A stretch of 64,000 nt of DNA from Nocardia anaemiae NBRC 100462 (GTDB taxonomy: Bacteria; Actinomycetota; Actinomycetes; Mycobacteriales; Mycobacteriaceae), in contig NZ_BDAZ01000008.1 in assembly GCF_001612725.1 (NCBI RefSeq), positions 372,001 to 436,000 of the forward strand. Direction: 5' to 3'. A program made the translations under genes and the position numbers. Shown in pieces: positions 9,401 to 18,835 of the stretch (positions within the stretch are counted from its first letter, which is position 1; every line of letters begins with the position of its first letter). The notes under the pieces were generated by a model that saw nothing but the letters and a program-made list of their open reading frames with translations, made no database searches and had not been told where the DNA came from.

Positions 9401-12400
9401 GAATCGTCCGCGCCGATCTGCTCACGGCCGAATATCTGCGCGAACAGGCCAGCCAGCCGGATTTCGGTAGCTGTGCTCGGCTCCCGGTAGCGTTGCGTGG
9501 TGGCGCGTTCCGGATCCGGCAGCGCACGACGATCGAGTTTGCCGTGCACGGTCAACGGAATCTCATCGATCACCGCGAAGGCGCTGGGCACCATGTATTC
9601 CGGCAGCGTCGCTGCGGCGTGCCCACGCACCTCATCGATATCGAGGGTCGACTCCGAAAGGCCGTTGGCCGCAACCACATACGCGGCCAGCATCGCACCG
9701 ACCGCGGCATCCTCGACCGCGATGACGACACAGTGCCCGACACCAGGATGGGAGGCGACGGCCGCCTCGACCTCACCGAGTTCGATCCGGAATCCACGCA
9801 CCTTGACCTGCTCATCGGCGCGGCCGACGAATTCGATCTCGCCATTGGCATTGCGTCGCGCGAGATCGCCGGTCCGATACAGCCGAGCGCCCGGCGCGAA
9901 CGGATCGGCGACGAACCGCTCCGCGGTGAGCCCACGCTGATTCAGGTAGCCGCGCGCCAATTGCGCTCCGCCCAAGTAGATCTCACCGACGACACCCGAT
10001 GGCACCAGTTGCAGCGCCTCGTCGAGCAGGTACACCGTGACGTTCTGATTCGGCACACCGATCGGCACGATCCGGGTGCCCTGCGGACCTTCCACATTCA
10101 TATGCGTCGCACACACCACGGCCTCGGTCGGACCGTAGTGATTGCGCAATTCGGCATCGAAGACACCGGCGAACCTGTCGGCCACCTCACCGGGCAGCGC
10201 CTCACCACCCACCGGAACATGCCGCAGCGCACGCCATTCGCTCACCTCCGGCAATAGCAGGAAGGTGCTCAACATCGACGGCACCATATGCAGCACGGTG
10301 ACTCCGCAGCGGGTGATCAACTCGGCGACATACGGAATATCGCGGAAGGCATCGGGTTTCGGGATGACCAGCCGGGCGCCGAGCGTCAGCGTGACGAAGA
10401 TATCGAGCAGGGAGGCATCGAAGCTCACCGAAGAGGACTGCAGCAACCGGTCCTCGGCGGTCATACTCCATTCCGCGACGAAGCCCGCGAGATGTTCGGC
10501 GATCGCGGCGTGGGATACCGGGACGCCCTTGGGCTTTCCGGTGGACCCGGAGGTGTAGATGACATACGCGAGATGGCCGGGCAGCAGCGGCCGCACCCGG
10601 TCGGTGCCGCCGGGATCGGTTTCGGGCAGTTCGGCAGCGGCGGATTCGGCGGCGTCCAGCTCGACCCGCCCGAGCACCAGCCGGGGCGCCGCGTCCTCGA
10701 CCAGATAGTCGATGCGATCGTCCGGGTAGGCCGGATCAATGGGCAGATAAGCCGCACCGGATTTGAGCACACCCAACACCGCGACAACGAACTCCACCGA
10801 ATTCGACAGCCGCAGCCCGACGATGTCCTCGGTGCCGAGTCCCTGCCCGATCAGCCAGTGCGCCAACCGGTTGGCGCGGCGATTCAGTTCCGCGTAGCTG
10901 AGTTCGGTGTCGGCGGTGCCGCGTTCGGCGGGGGCGACAATGGCGAGGGCGTCGGGTTCTGCCGCGACCTGGTTTTCGAAGAGCGCGACCATGGTGGTCG
11001 GTTCGGCCTCGACAATCGGGCCGTGCGACAGTGCCAGGATCGCGGCGCGATCGACCGCGCCGAGCATATCGATATCACCGAGCCTGCGATCGGGATTCGT
11101 CAGCGCACTGTCCAACAGCTGCAGGTAGTGGCCGAGCAGCTGCTCGACCATGGCACGGTCCAAATCGGCGATCCGGTACTCGGCCTCGAGATAGGCGCCA
11201 TCGGCTTGCGTGACAACGGTCAGGCCCAGCGGAACCTGGGCCACCGTGCTGCCGAGGTCCAGCAGCGTCGCCTCGACACCCGCGAGGTCGAAACCCTGGG
11301 CGCTGCTGCGCACCCCGAAGCCGAGTCGGACCAACTGTTCCAACCCGTCCCGGCCGCCGACGCGATCCGGATTCGCCTCCCGCACAACGCGATCGATACC
11401 GACGTTCTGGTGCGCGAAGGCACCGATACAGGTGTCGCGAATGGTTTCGGTGAAGCTGGCAAAGGTGTCCTCGGCGCCGATGGTGGCGCGCAGCAGCAGC
11501 GTATTGCCGAAGTAGCCGATCAACGATTCGGCGGCCGCATCGCGGCGCACGGTCACCGGTACCGATACCAGGAAATCCGTCGCGGCGGTGTAGCGATGGA
11601 TCACCGCGTCGTAGGCGGCCAGCCAGACCATGAACGGGGTGGCGCCGTGCGCACGCGCGAAGGCCGCCACGCGACCGGCGAGCTCCGCGGGCACCGGCAG
11701 GGTGCACCGATCGGACTGCTTGGCCGCAATCGTGGCGACCGCGGCCGGACCAGGCAGTTCCAAGGATTCCGGCAGCGGGCGCAGAGTTGCGCGCCAGTAG
11801 TCGATATCGGCGCTGACATTGTCGGCGGTGGTATCGCCGAAGACCGCGACATCGACGAACTGGGCACGGTCGGCCTCGACGGATTCGGCGCGGTAGGCGG
11901 CGTTGAGTTCGGTGAAGAAGACGGTCCACGAGTCGTCATCCCAGCTGATGTGATGCGCGACCAACAGCAGGACGAATTCATCGACGCCGGTGCGCACCAG
12001 GCTGACGCGCAACGGCGACTCGGTGGCTAGATCGAACGGGCGACCGAACTCCCGGCGGGCCAGCACTTCCAGCCTGCGCGACCGGCCGGAATCGGGCAGA
12101 TCGGTCAGATCGTGTGTCTGCCAGGACAATTCGAGGTCGGCGCGCACGATCTGGTACGGCTCGCCGTCCTCGTCGAGACCGTAGGTGGTCCGCAGAATGT
12201 CGTGGCCGTTCACGACCGCCGCGACGGCATCGCGCAGCCGCGTCTCGTCGAGCCCACCCGTCAGCCGATAGGCCACACAGATATTGAGGGTGGTGTCCTC
12301 CGGATCGCGGGTCTGCAGAAACCACATCCGCCGCTGTCCGGCCGAAAGTGGATGACGCTCACCCGGTTTCGATCTTCGGATCGGCACCGCATCGGAAGCC

Positions 12401-12486
12401 GCTGCGGTCAACCCTTTTTCGGCCAAACGCTGGCGCAGCAGCGCCTTCCGGCGGTCGAGCACGCTGGCTGATTCGTTGTTCGACAT
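6478..12486 (-). CDS. NRPS, C-A-PCP-C-(A degenerate)-PCP, MbtE-like
   Basis: This 2002-residue NRPS has these domains in order: condensation (HHISWDD near 178), adenylation ([10 protein letters not shown] near 647, YGPTE near 783, TGDLARR), carrier (LGGHSLL near 1032), second condensation (HHLVADHWS near 1225), a shortened adenylation-like region (about 1560-1840), and a second carrier (LGGDSVIS near 1900). The second adenylation region keeps recognisable ends ([23 protein letters not shown]) but lacks the phosphate-binding TSGSTGxPKG loop and YGPTE, so it should not activate an amino acid. The first pocket reads about D-A-L-S-P-G-H-V-C-K, not assigned. The start at ATG 12486 follows GAGGGA. 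It lies 2 bases after the polyketide synthase gene and 67 bases before the next NRPS. Known MbtE acts in mycobactin assembly; the precise role here is inferred. Confidence 0.87.
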   Translation of the reverse strand: MSNNESASVLDRRKALLRQRLAEKGLTAAASDAVPIRRSKPGERHPLSAGQRRMWFLQTRDPEDTTLNICVAYRLTGGLDETRLRDAVAAVVNGHDILRTTYGLDEDGEPYQIVRADLELSWQTHDLTDLPDSGRSRRLEVLARREFGRPFDLATESPLRVSLVRTGVDEFVLLLVAHHISWDDDSWTVFFTELNAAYRAESVEADRAQFVDVAVFGDTTADNVSADIDYWRATLRPLPESLELPGPAAVATIAAKQSDRCTLPVPAELAGRVAAFARAHGATPFMVWLAAYDAVIHRYTAATDFLVSVPVTVRRDAAAESLIGYFGNTLLLRATIGAEDTFASFTETIRDTCIGAFAHQNVGIDRVVREANPDRVGGRDGLEQLVRLGFGVRSSAQGFDLAGVEATLLDLGSTVAQVPLGLTVVTQADGAYLEAEYRIADLDRAMVEQLLGHYLQLLDSALTNPDRRLGDIDMLGAVDRAAILALSHGPIVEAEPTTMVALFENQVAAEPDALAIVAPAERGTADTELSYAELNRRANRLAHWLIGQGLGTEDIVGLRLSNSVEFVVAVLGVLKSGAAYLPIDPAYPDDRIDYLVEDAAPRLVLGRVELDAAESAAAELPETDPGGTDRVRPLLPGHLAYVIYTSGSTGKPKGVPVSHAAIAEHLAGFVAEWSMTAEDRLLQSSSVSFDASLLDIFVTLTLGARLVIPKPDAFRDIPYVAELITRCGVTVLHMVPSMLSTFLLLPEVSEWRALRHVPVGGEALPGEVADRFAGVFDAELRNHYGPTEAVVCATHMNVEGPQGTRIVPIGVPNQNVTVYLLDEALQLVPSGVVGEIYLGGAQLARGYLNQRGLTAERFVADPFAPGARLYRTGDLARRNANGEIEFVGRADEQVKVRGFRIELGEVEAAVASHPGVGHCVVIAVEDAAVGAMLAAYVVAANGLSESTLDIDEVRGHAAATLPEYMVPSAFAVIDEIPLTVHGKLDRRALPDPERATTQRYREPSTATEIRLAGLFAQIFGREQIGADDSFFELGGHSLLATRLVVRIRTEFGVEIDVRAPFDTPTVAGLAALIEATPARATSAVPALLKRERPEHIPLSYSQLALWFQRKLEGPSAIGNIPFTVRVDGPLDLDALTAALADVVARHEVLRTVFPENGGVPYQLVLPAGPIAVPVTELDDPKKLRAELAAAGGHCFAVATELLIRPRIFVLDNRTHVLSLLVHHLVADHWSFRTILDDLGTAYRARTAGGAPDWTPLDVQYADYALWQRELVDSLGSQMDYWRDALAGLPEEINVALDRPRPAILGKNGHVVPFAVPAELRGRLRALAEASGGSEFMLYQAAVATLLHKLGAGVDIPLGTPIAGRVDPAAAELVGLLANMVVLRNDLSGDPTLRTVLERSRDTALGAYSNQDIPMQRLVDALNPARSRSRNPLFQAMMHFREENWDGAGHGLDAHTALTVLPVDFDTSLLDLSINFFAGSGGGFDASVIVNTDLYEPATGELFAQRMLRVLTAFAETPDSTVAELDIMPAAERQRVLGEWATGVELSRVPGLAELVRRGRGVPSARIALRCGTETLTYGELFEQLDRGVPQLAEGASAAGVVRRLAALEAAANIDGAITVSHVVLDHAAVAAAVADRRAIAADRRGESLDRARGSADVRLVAAPWTGSEIEVELLAALADGATLILTTERQRRDPVALVELITAHSVTHVVAEPVTLSRFVQTGVSMLPSVRSWEVIGTGWPAALPDLLPALAAGSVATFDFRIPEYAGAVARGAVDGSGRARPIPGARVLVLDEALRPVAPGVDGDVYVGGAGLAEGYVDDSANAFIDDPYLSGARLFRTEQRARWDTAGRLAFRTDNAGETNSGTTASDAEHTETEQQLIAVLEELLEIEDVTADDNFFALGGDSVISIQWSARANQLALPLSPQLIFEHLTIAELAAAVDEAVAAGVTTTIGETFGTAVDDGVQPAQPSEPDQHRHAAMSVSGLSSDTLAALGAAWKQSQ

Positions 12487-12488
12487 CG

Positions 12489-15400
12489 TCAATCCCTCGC
12501 CTGGACGTTGCTGTCGGCCATCAGGCGCACGACGTCGTCCAATGACGCGCCGCCCAGAATGGCCGCCACCGGAAGATCGCGGTCCAGTTCGGCCTGCACC
12601 CGCTTGCGGAAGTCCAATGCCTGCAGCGAATCCAGGCCGAGTGCCACCAGCGGCACCGAGCTATCGATGGCGTCGAGCCCGTCGGCCCCCATGACCTTGC
12701 CCAGTTCGATGCGCACCTGGTCGGACAGTGAACCGGCGGACGGCACGACCGCCTCCGGCCGAACCACGACGGCAGGCGCGGCGACTGTGGCCTCGGCCCG
12801 CGGCGGGGCCATATCCACTCGCGCGAGCACATCGGCGAGCAGCGGACCCCAGCCGACCGCCGAGATGATGTCGTTCAACTGCGACCAATCGGCGGCCATC
12901 ACAATGCGATTGCCGGGCCGCCCGATTTCGGCGTACTCGGTAAAACCGACGGCGAGTGCGTCGCGCGGGTCCATCGACTGGCCGCCCGCGGCGGCGATCC
13001 GATCCACGCCGACCGCATGCAGTGGCCCTTCCACATCCCAGATACCCCATTGCATCGCAACGGCATTCGTGCCCGCCGCACGCAGGCGCATGGCCAACAC
13101 GTCGAGCATGCGGTTGACGGTGGCGTAGAGAATCTGCCCGCGCCCGCCGAAGGTCGCCGCCGCGGACGAGCAGATGACGATCCGGGCATCCGGGGCAAGT
13201 GGCAGCAGCCGCAGCAGATGGTCGGTACCGATGATCTTCGATGCCGCCATTTCGAACAGCTTGTCGGTGGTCACATCGGCGAGTTCGGCGCGCACATAGT
13301 TCACTGCGGCGTGCACCAGCATGGTCACCGGGGTGTCCGTCAGCGCGGCGGCGAGCTCACGCACGCTCGATTCGTCGCTGACATCGCATGCGACAACCGT
13401 GATCTCGGTGGTGCTCACCTGTCGGACGACCCGCAAACGGCCGGTGCCGGTAGCGGTTTCGCCGGACCGACTGAGCAGCGTAATCCGCCGCGCGCCACGA
13501 CCGGCGAAGTGCTCGGCGAACTTCAGTCCGAGGGTGCCGGTCCCGCCGACGATGACGACGTGTTCGAGCTCAGCGTCATCCGGAACTCCGGCAGCCGGTT
13601 CGAGCTCCACCTCGAGCCGTTTGGCATAGAGCCCGCCCGCGCGCAAAGCCAGCTGCGGTTCGTCCTTGGCATGCAGTGCGCGCACGATCTTCGCGGCCTG
13701 CCCCGCATCAGCGGCGTCGAGGTCGAGGTGTCGGAATGCGGTGCCGATATTTTCCAGTCCGATGCAGCGGAATCCGGCGGATACCGCGCCGTGGAACAGA
13801 TGCGGTGCCGGATCGTCGTCGACGGCGGCTTCACCGCGCACGGTCACCAACCAACAGTCGGCGACCGTGGCATCCAGAGCGGGCAGCCAACGCGAGTCAT
13901 AGAAGCGTGCCAATTCGGCGATCGCGGCGGGTCCGTCCAGATCGGGCAACTCCGGCAGCAGCACAACGATCGAGTCGTAGTCGGCGGTGTCGGCGGGCCG
14001 ATCGGGATGGTAAATGGTCGCGCCACCGCCGTGGTTGTGCGCCGCGGTGCACAGCGCCGCGGCGAGTTCGGCGCACTGACCGGTGTGATCGACGACGAGC
14101 ATTGTCCGCGGCGAAACCAGCGAACGACGCTCGAGCCGCACCCAATGCTCCGCCAGCCGGGTCGCGGGGTGCTCGGGGGCGACCGGCGTCATCGTGCGGT
14201 AGGGCGCCCACAGCCGCTGCGGATTCAACACGGTGTTGGGGAAATCCCGTAGCGGCAAACGCACTGTGCCCGAATCGGATTCGACCCGCAATGCATCCCA
14301 TCGATAGTTCGAATCATGTACCGCGACCGACGCCAGATTGCGGGTGAACTCGCCGAGCCCCGCCGCAGTGCGCAACGAGGTGCCGACCACGCGGAATTCC
14401 CGCCGCGGCCCGGCCGGGTCCGGGCGCACCGTGCTGAGGTTCTCCTGAATGGCCAACTGCAGCATCGGATGTTCCGACATCTCTACGAAGGTGTCGACGT
14501 CGGCGGTTGCCGCCGTGATCGCCCGATCGAACCGGACGCGGTTGCGCAGATTCCAATACCAGTACTGGTCGTGCCGCAGGTCGGGCGTAATGGTCGTACC
14601 GAGTGTCGCGCCGTAGCAAGGGATTTCAGTCGCGATGAAGTTCGTCCCGCTCATTTCGTCGCCGAGCGCGGATTCCAGCGCCTCCCGGTACTCGCTGACC
14701 ACCGAGGTATGCGCCGGATACGCGACGCGGATCTCCTTGGCGAACTGACCACGCGCGGTCGCGGTCGCCACCATATCGACAATGGTCTCGCGATCACCCG
14801 ATATGGCCAGAATATGTGCCGAATTGACCACCGACAGCTCGGCCCAGCCGGAGTGCCTGGCCAGTAGCGCCTCGCACTGATCGCGGTCCATGCCGAGTAC
14901 GGCCATCGAATAGCCACGCGGCGAAAGCTGATCGACGGCCAAGGCCCGATGCGTCACAGCGAGCACCGAATCCCGCAGCGTCATAACTCCCGATACCGCA
15001 CCGGCGGCCAGTTCACCCTGACTGTGCCCGATGGTCGCGGCGGGTTCGACACCGGCCGCCCGCCACATGGCCGCCAAGGCGTACATCTGGAACATCAACG
15101 CAGGCTGGAGCACCCGCACCTGGTCCTCGAACTGCCCTTCGTTATCGAGCAGATAGTGCAGCGGCTCCCGATGACCGAAGCGCTCCTCGAAGATCGCGGT
15201 ACAGTCATCGACCGCGCGACGGAAGGTCGGGGAGATCTCGTAGAAGAGTTTGCCCATGCCCGGCCGCTGGCTGCCTTGGCCCGGGAAGACGAATCCGACG
15301 CCGCGCGCGGTAGCGACGCCAACCGCCACCGCAGGATGTTCGGCACCCGCGACGATCGCTCGCAACGCATCGAGCAGGCCGTCGCGGTCCTCGACCATCG

Positions 15401-15584
15401 CCAGCGCCCGCCGTCGGCGTGCCACCCTGGTGCGAAACAGCATGTCCGCCACGCGATCCGGGGTCACCTCGGGATACCGCTCGAGGTATCCCAGGATCGC
15501 CGCCGCCTCGCCGCGCAGTCCGTCGGCCGTATCGGAGGACAGCAGTACCGGGACGGTTCCGTCCGGAAGTCGGTAATCAGGCAT
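12489..15584 (-). CDS. Polyketide synthase AT-KR-ACP, MbtD-like
   Basis: This 1031-residue PKS lacks a ketosynthase. An acyltransferase domain holds FPGQGSQ near residue 95 and GHSQGE near 180. A ketoreductase domain follows, with GGTGTLG near 680 and the SSAAATFGG...Y active-site region near 810. A C-terminal acyl carrier domain has GLDSLQ near 990. It should load and reduce a malonyl-derived extender together with the free ketosynthase encoded next to it, as MbtC and MbtD do in mycobactin formation. The start is ATG 15584, with GGAGG 6 bases upstream and an 8-base overlap with the ketosynthase stop. A longer upstream frame to 15626 lacks a ribosome site. Confidence 0.88.
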   Translation of the reverse strand: MPDYRLPDGTVPVLLSSDTADGLRGEAAAILGYLERYPEVTPDRVADMLFRTRVARRRRALAMVEDRDGLLDALRAIVAGAEHPAVAVGVATARGVGFVFPGQGSQRPGMGKLFYEISPTFRRAVDDCTAIFEERFGHREPLHYLLDNEGQFEDQVRVLQPALMFQMYALAAMWRAAGVEPAATIGHSQGELAAGAVSGVMTLRDSVLAVTHRALAVDQLSPRGYSMAVLGMDRDQCEALLARHSGWAELSVVNSAHILAISGDRETIVDMVATATARGQFAKEIRVAYPAHTSVVSEYREALESALGDEMSGTNFIATEIPCYGATLGTTITPDLRHDQYWYWNLRNRVRFDRAITAATADVDTFVEMSEHPMLQLAIQENLSTVRPDPAGPRREFRVVGTSLRTAAGLGEFTRNLASVAVHDSNYRWDALRVESDSGTVRLPLRDFPNTVLNPQRLWAPYRTMTPVAPEHPATRLAEHWVRLERRSLVSPRTMLVVDHTGQCAELAAALCTAAHNHGGGATIYHPDRPADTADYDSIVVLLPELPDLDGPAAIAELARFYDSRWLPALDATVADCWLVTVRGEAAVDDDPAPHLFHGAVSAGFRCIGLENIGTAFRHLDLDAADAGQAAKIVRALHAKDEPQLALRAGGLYAKRLEVELEPAAGVPDDAELEHVVIVGGTGTLGLKFAEHFAGRGARRITLLSRSGETATGTGRLRVVRQVSTTEITVVACDVSDESSVRELAAALTDTPVTMLVHAAVNYVRAELADVTTDKLFEMAASKIIGTDHLLRLLPLAPDARIVICSSAAATFGGRGQILYATVNRMLDVLAMRLRAAGTNAVAMQWGIWDVEGPLHAVGVDRIAAAGGQSMDPRDALAVGFTEYAEIGRPGNRIVMAADWSQLNDIISAVGWGPLLADVLARVDMAPPRAEATVAAPAVVVRPEAVVPSAGSLSDQVRIELGKVMGADGLDAIDSSVPLVALGLDSLQALDFRKRVQAELDRDLPVAAILGGASLDDVVRLMADSNVQARD

Positions 15585-16893
15585 CGGTATCCTCCAGCAC
15601 GGGCATGGCCAAAATCGCGTGCGCATTGGTGCCAGCGACGCCGAACGAAGAGACGGCGCCGTAGCGGACGCCGTCGATCGGATCCCAGGGTTCGAGCTTC
15701 GTGGCCAACCGCAGGCTGGTGATGTCCCAATCCACCTCGGTGGTCGGGTTGTCCGCGTAGAGGCTCGGCGCGATCTGTCCGTTCGCGCCGCTCAGCAGCA
15801 CTTTGATCAGGCCGAGCACCCCGGAGGCGGCCTGCGCGTGCCCCATATTCGATTTCACCGAGCCGAGGCGCGGGCCGTCGGTGCCGCGGTGGAGGGCGCC
15901 ATAGGACTGTGCGAGGGCGGTCAGCTCGAGCGGGTCGCCGACCGGCGTTCCGGTGCCGTGGCCCTCGATCAGGCCGATGTCTTCCGGTCGAATTCCGGCC
16001 GCAGCCAGTGTCTTCTCGATCAGTCGCTGCTGTGCCGTCGCGCTGGGTACCGCGAGTGGCGCGCCCTTGCCATTGTGGTTGACCCGAGTGGCGAGAACGC
16101 GGCCGTAGATCCGGTGGCCGAGTTCGCGGGCGCGCGACTCGTGTTCGATGACGACCACACCCGCGCCCTCACCCCACAGCGTGCCGGTCGCGTCGGCGGC
16201 ATAGGAGCGGCAGTGTCCGTCGACGGCGAGTGCGTTGTTCTTGGCGAATTCGAAAAATGCGGCGGGCGAGCCCATGACACAGACGCCGCCGGCCAGTGCC
16301 CGATCGCATTCACCGGCACGCACGGCATTGGCGGCCAAATGCAATGCGGTAAGCGAAGACGCGCAGGCGGTGTCGGTGGTCAGCGACGGTCCGATCAGTC
16401 CGAGGCTGTGCGAAATCCGACCCGCCACCGCGCCGAGGGCAGTCCCGGTGGCCCGGTATCCGGAGTACTCGGTGACCACTCCGGACTGCGGCCCGTATTC
16501 ATTGATGGACGCGCCCATGAAGCAGCCGACCTCGGCGCCGTCCAGCGCGCCCGGATTGATGCCCGCGTTCTCCAGCGCCCGCCAGGCCACCCGCAGCGCG
16601 ACCCGCTGCTGCGGATCCATCGAAACCGCTTCGCGCGGCGTGATACCGAAGAACATTGGATCGAATTCGGTTGCCTCCGAGAGGAACCCACCCGCATCGG
16701 CGACCCGGCTCCAGCCTTCGGTGCGGTGCAGCGATAGCAATTCCTCGATCGGCCACTCCCGATTGCGCGGGAAAGGCCCGATGAGTTCGCGCGATTCGGC
16801 AAGCGCGGACCAGAAGTCGGGCAGCGTCTCGATACCACCCGGCGCCTCGACGGCCATACCGGAGATCACGATCGGATCCGTTTCCGCACTCAT
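15577..16893 (-). CDS. Free-standing beta-ketoacyl synthase, MbtC-like
   Basis: This 438-residue ketosynthase has all catalytic residues: active-site Cys in DTACASSL (about 170), His in EGHGTGTPVGD (about 310) and His in KSNMGHAQAASG (about 345). It also has the C-terminal GVAGTNAH motif. It would condense the acyl unit with the extender held on the neighbouring AT-KR-ACP protein, to build the hydroxybutyrate-like (or longer acyl) segment of a mycobactin/nocobactin siderophore. The start overlaps the thioesterase stop (ATGA). The split ketosynthase and AT-KR-ACP arrangement is characteristic of MbtC/MbtD. Confidence 0.88.
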   Translation of the reverse strand: MSAETDPIVISGMAVEAPGGIETLPDFWSALAESRELIGPFPRNREWPIEELLSLHRTEGWSRVADAGGFLSEATEFDPMFFGITPREAVSMDPQQRVALRVAWRALENAGINPGALDGAEVGCFMGASINEYGPQSGVVTEYSGYRATGTALGAVAGRISHSLGLIGPSLTTDTACASSLTALHLAANAVRAGECDRALAGGVCVMGSPAAFFEFAKNNALAVDGHCRSYAADATGTLWGEGAGVVVIEHESRARELGHRIYGRVLATRVNHNGKGAPLAVPSATAQQRLIEKTLAAAGIRPEDIGLIEGHGTGTPVGDPLELTALAQSYGALHRGTDGPRLGSVKSNMGHAQAASGVLGLIKVLLSGANGQIAPSLYADNPTTEVDWDITSLRLATKLEPWDPIDGVRYGAVSSFGVAGTNAHAILAMPVLEDTDA

Positions 16894-17681
16894 CCGACGC
16901 GATCCAGTTTTGGTGCGAGCAGTTCCGCGATACCGGCGGCATTGTCGTTCAGATAGAAATGCCCGCCGTCGAAGATGGTGACGTCGATTTCCTGTGCACT
17001 GTGGTTGGACCAGCCGTATAGCTCACGTGGCGTGATGAAGGTGTCCTCGGCACCGCCGAGCACGTGGATCTTGGCCTGCACCTGGACATCCACCGGGCAG
17101 GTGTAGGCATCGAAGGCCCGGTAATCGGCTTTCACTACCGGCAGCGCCATCCGCATGACCTCCCGGCTGCCGAGCACATCGGCGCCGGTGCCCTCCAGCG
17201 CGCCGAGGTGGTCGAGGATCTGCTCGTCCTCGGTCGGATGCGGCGGCAGGTCGACCGCCCTTCCCGGCGAGACCGCGGCGGACGGCGCGAGCAGTCGCAC
17301 CTCGAGTCCGGCAGCCTCGGCATGACGAACCAGTTCGAAGGCCACCATCGCGCCCATGCTGTGGCCGAAGACCGTCAGTGGCAGCCCGCGATTGTGTTCG
17401 GAGGTAAGGAATTCCGCGAAGCCACCGGCGGCGAGTTCGGGCAGCGTGGTCAGTGCCGCCTCGCGGGCGCGGTCCTGGCGACCCGGGTACTGGAAGATCA
17501 GGACGTCGAAGTGTTCGCTGAGCACCTTCGAGAACGCACGATACGCGGACGCACCGCTACCCGCGTGCGGACAGATCAGCAAGGGCGGGCGTGCTGTGCC
17601 GTTTCGAGCGACCTGCGAGCAGTCGCTAGCGGCGGAGCGGGGCTGGTGGAATTGCCGGATCCATCCGAGATTTGCTGGCAT
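16890..17681 (-). CDS. Type II thioesterase of siderophore cluster
   Basis: This 263-residue alpha/beta hydrolase belongs to the editing (type II) thioesterase family of NRPS/PKS clusters, like MbtT. The nucleophile lies in GHSMGA (about residue 100), Asp in GGAEDTF (about 205) and His in GGHFYL (about 238). The N-terminal CPHAGSGASAYR segment is also typical. It likely removes misloaded acyl groups from carrier domains. The start at ATG 17681 has AGGAG 7 bases upstream; the frame extends to 17720 without a better site. It is the first gene of the long minus-strand operon and follows an iron box at 17815-17833. Confidence 0.88.
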   Translation of the reverse strand: MPANLGWIRQFHQPRSAASDCSQVARNGTARPPLLICPHAGSGASAYRAFSKVLSEHFDVLIFQYPGRQDRAREAALTTLPELAAGGFAEFLTSEHNRGLPLTVFGHSMGAMVAFELVRHAEAAGLEVRLLAPSAAVSPGRAVDLPPHPTEDEQILDHLGALEGTGADVLGSREVMRMALPVVKADYRAFDAYTCPVDVQVQAKIHVLGGAEDTFITPRELYGWSNHSAQEIDVTIFDGGHFYLNDNAAGIAELLAPKLDRVG

Positions 17682-17814
17682 TTCTTGACTCCTGCGCTTC
17701 CGCCGGACGTCCCGGCGCAATGCTCGCGCCAGGCAGCGTCATTCAATCGGCGGCGTACAACACCCCCCGGCTCGCTGCACTGATCTGTGGTTACTTCTGA
17801 ACGGTCGCCCAATA

Positions 17815-17833
17815 TTAGCGTAGCCTATCCTAA
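17815..17833 (-). promoter_or_regulatory. IdeR/DtxR-type iron box upstream of the NRPS/PKS operon
   Basis: The sequence TTAGCGTAGCCTATCCTAA is a near-palindrome matching the IdeR consensus TTAGGTTAGGCTAACCTAA at 15 of 19 positions. It lies about 130 bases before the thioesterase start, in the only sizeable non-coding gap of the cluster. I infer iron-dependent repression of the minus-strand operon. Confidence 0.75.
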
Positions 17834-17858
17834 CAAGTCTAGGCGGACGCCCACTGCG

Positions 17859-18794
17859 TCACTGGTCGGTGAGATAGCCACCGCGCGTGAAGAATTCCGC
17901 GGCCGAATGTTCGGTGCCGTCCTCGGTGCGAATCCGGGTGAGCACCAAGCCGCGATTGCGTCCGCGATGCGCCTCCGGACCGCACACCACCGCGCCGCCA
18001 CCCTCCTGCACGATCACACGACCGGGCGTGCCGCCGTAGCGCGCCTCCGAAACCGCCGCCTCGAGCACCTCGATCCGCTCGCCGCGGTAGTAGGTGAACG
18101 CACGCGGATACGGCTCGGACAGTGCCCGCACGAAACGCTCCAGATCGACGGCGGACCAGGTCCAATCGATGCGGCTGTCCCGCTCGGAGCGCTTGTGGAA
18201 GTAGGTGCGCTCGGATTTGCGCTGCGGCTTCCATTGCGCGGTACCGGATTCCAAGGCGTGCAGCGCTTCCCGCAGCGCGCCGGGGATGAGTTCCATACCG
18301 CGCAGTACCAATTCGGTGCCGGTATCGGTGGGTCCGATGGGCAACGAGCGCTGCACCAGGATGTCGCCGGTGTCCAACCCCTCGTCCATCCGATGCACGG
18401 TCAGGCCCGTCTCGGACTCGCCGCCGATCAGCGCCCACAGCACCGGGGAGAAGCCGGTGAACTTGGGCAGCAGCGAATCGTGCAGGTTCAGGGTGCCGTG
18501 TGGGGGCAGGTTGTAGAGCTCGGCGGGCATCCAGGTGTACCAGCTGTTCACCACGATGACATCCGGTTCGGCGCGCTTCACCAGGTCGATGGTTTCGGCA
18601 TCGGCCCGTTCGGTCAGATGCACCGGGATGTCGTGCGCACGGGCGAGGCCCTCGACCGAATCCGACCAGATCCCCTTGTAGGAATCCGCACTGGCCGGAT
18701 GGGTGACCGCGAGCACGACCTCGTGTTCCGAATCGATCAGTGCCTGCAGGGTTTTGCGGCCCCAGGTCTGGAAGCCGAATGAAACGATGCGCAT
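17859..18794 (-). CDS. Formyltransferase, hydroxamate (N-hydroxylysine) type
   Basis: This 311-residue protein is of the methionyl-tRNA formyltransferase family (N10-formyl-tetrahydrofolate dependent). The catalytic region reads NLHDSLLPKFTGFSPVLWAL (about residues 105-125), followed by HRMDEGLDTGDIL with the conserved Asp. A C-terminal fmt-like domain continues to the end. The housekeeping enzyme uses initiator tRNA. Here the gene sits 41 bases behind a lysine N6-hydroxylase, so I infer N-formylation of N6-hydroxylysine, as needed for nocobactin-type siderophores. The start was placed at ATG 18794 with GAGG five bases upstream; the long upstream frame overlaps the hydroxylase and has no homology. 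Confidence 0.82.
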   Translation of the reverse strand: MRIVSFGFQTWGRKTLQALIDSEHEVVLAVTHPASADSYKGIWSDSVEGLARAHDIPVHLTERADAETIDLVKRAEPDVIVVNSWYTWMPAELYNLPPHGTLNLHDSLLPKFTGFSPVLWALIGGESETGLTVHRMDEGLDTGDILVQRSLPIGPTDTGTELVLRGMELIPGALREALHALESGTAQWKPQRKSERTYFHKRSERDSRIDWTWSAVDLERFVRALSEPYPRAFTYYRGERIEVLEAAVSEARYGGTPGRVIVQEGGGAVVCGPEAHRGRNRGLVLTRIRTEDGTEHSAAEFFTRGGYLTDQ

Positions 18795-18835
18795 GAAAAC
18801 CTCACGTAGATGTATCCGGGGATGTCGGGGCCGAA

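Noticed and set aside
10288..12030. Plus-strand open frame of 580 codons over the NRPS region
   Set aside because: It is the antisense shadow of the MbtE-like NRPS: no homology, high Gly/Arg/Gln content, no ribosome site.
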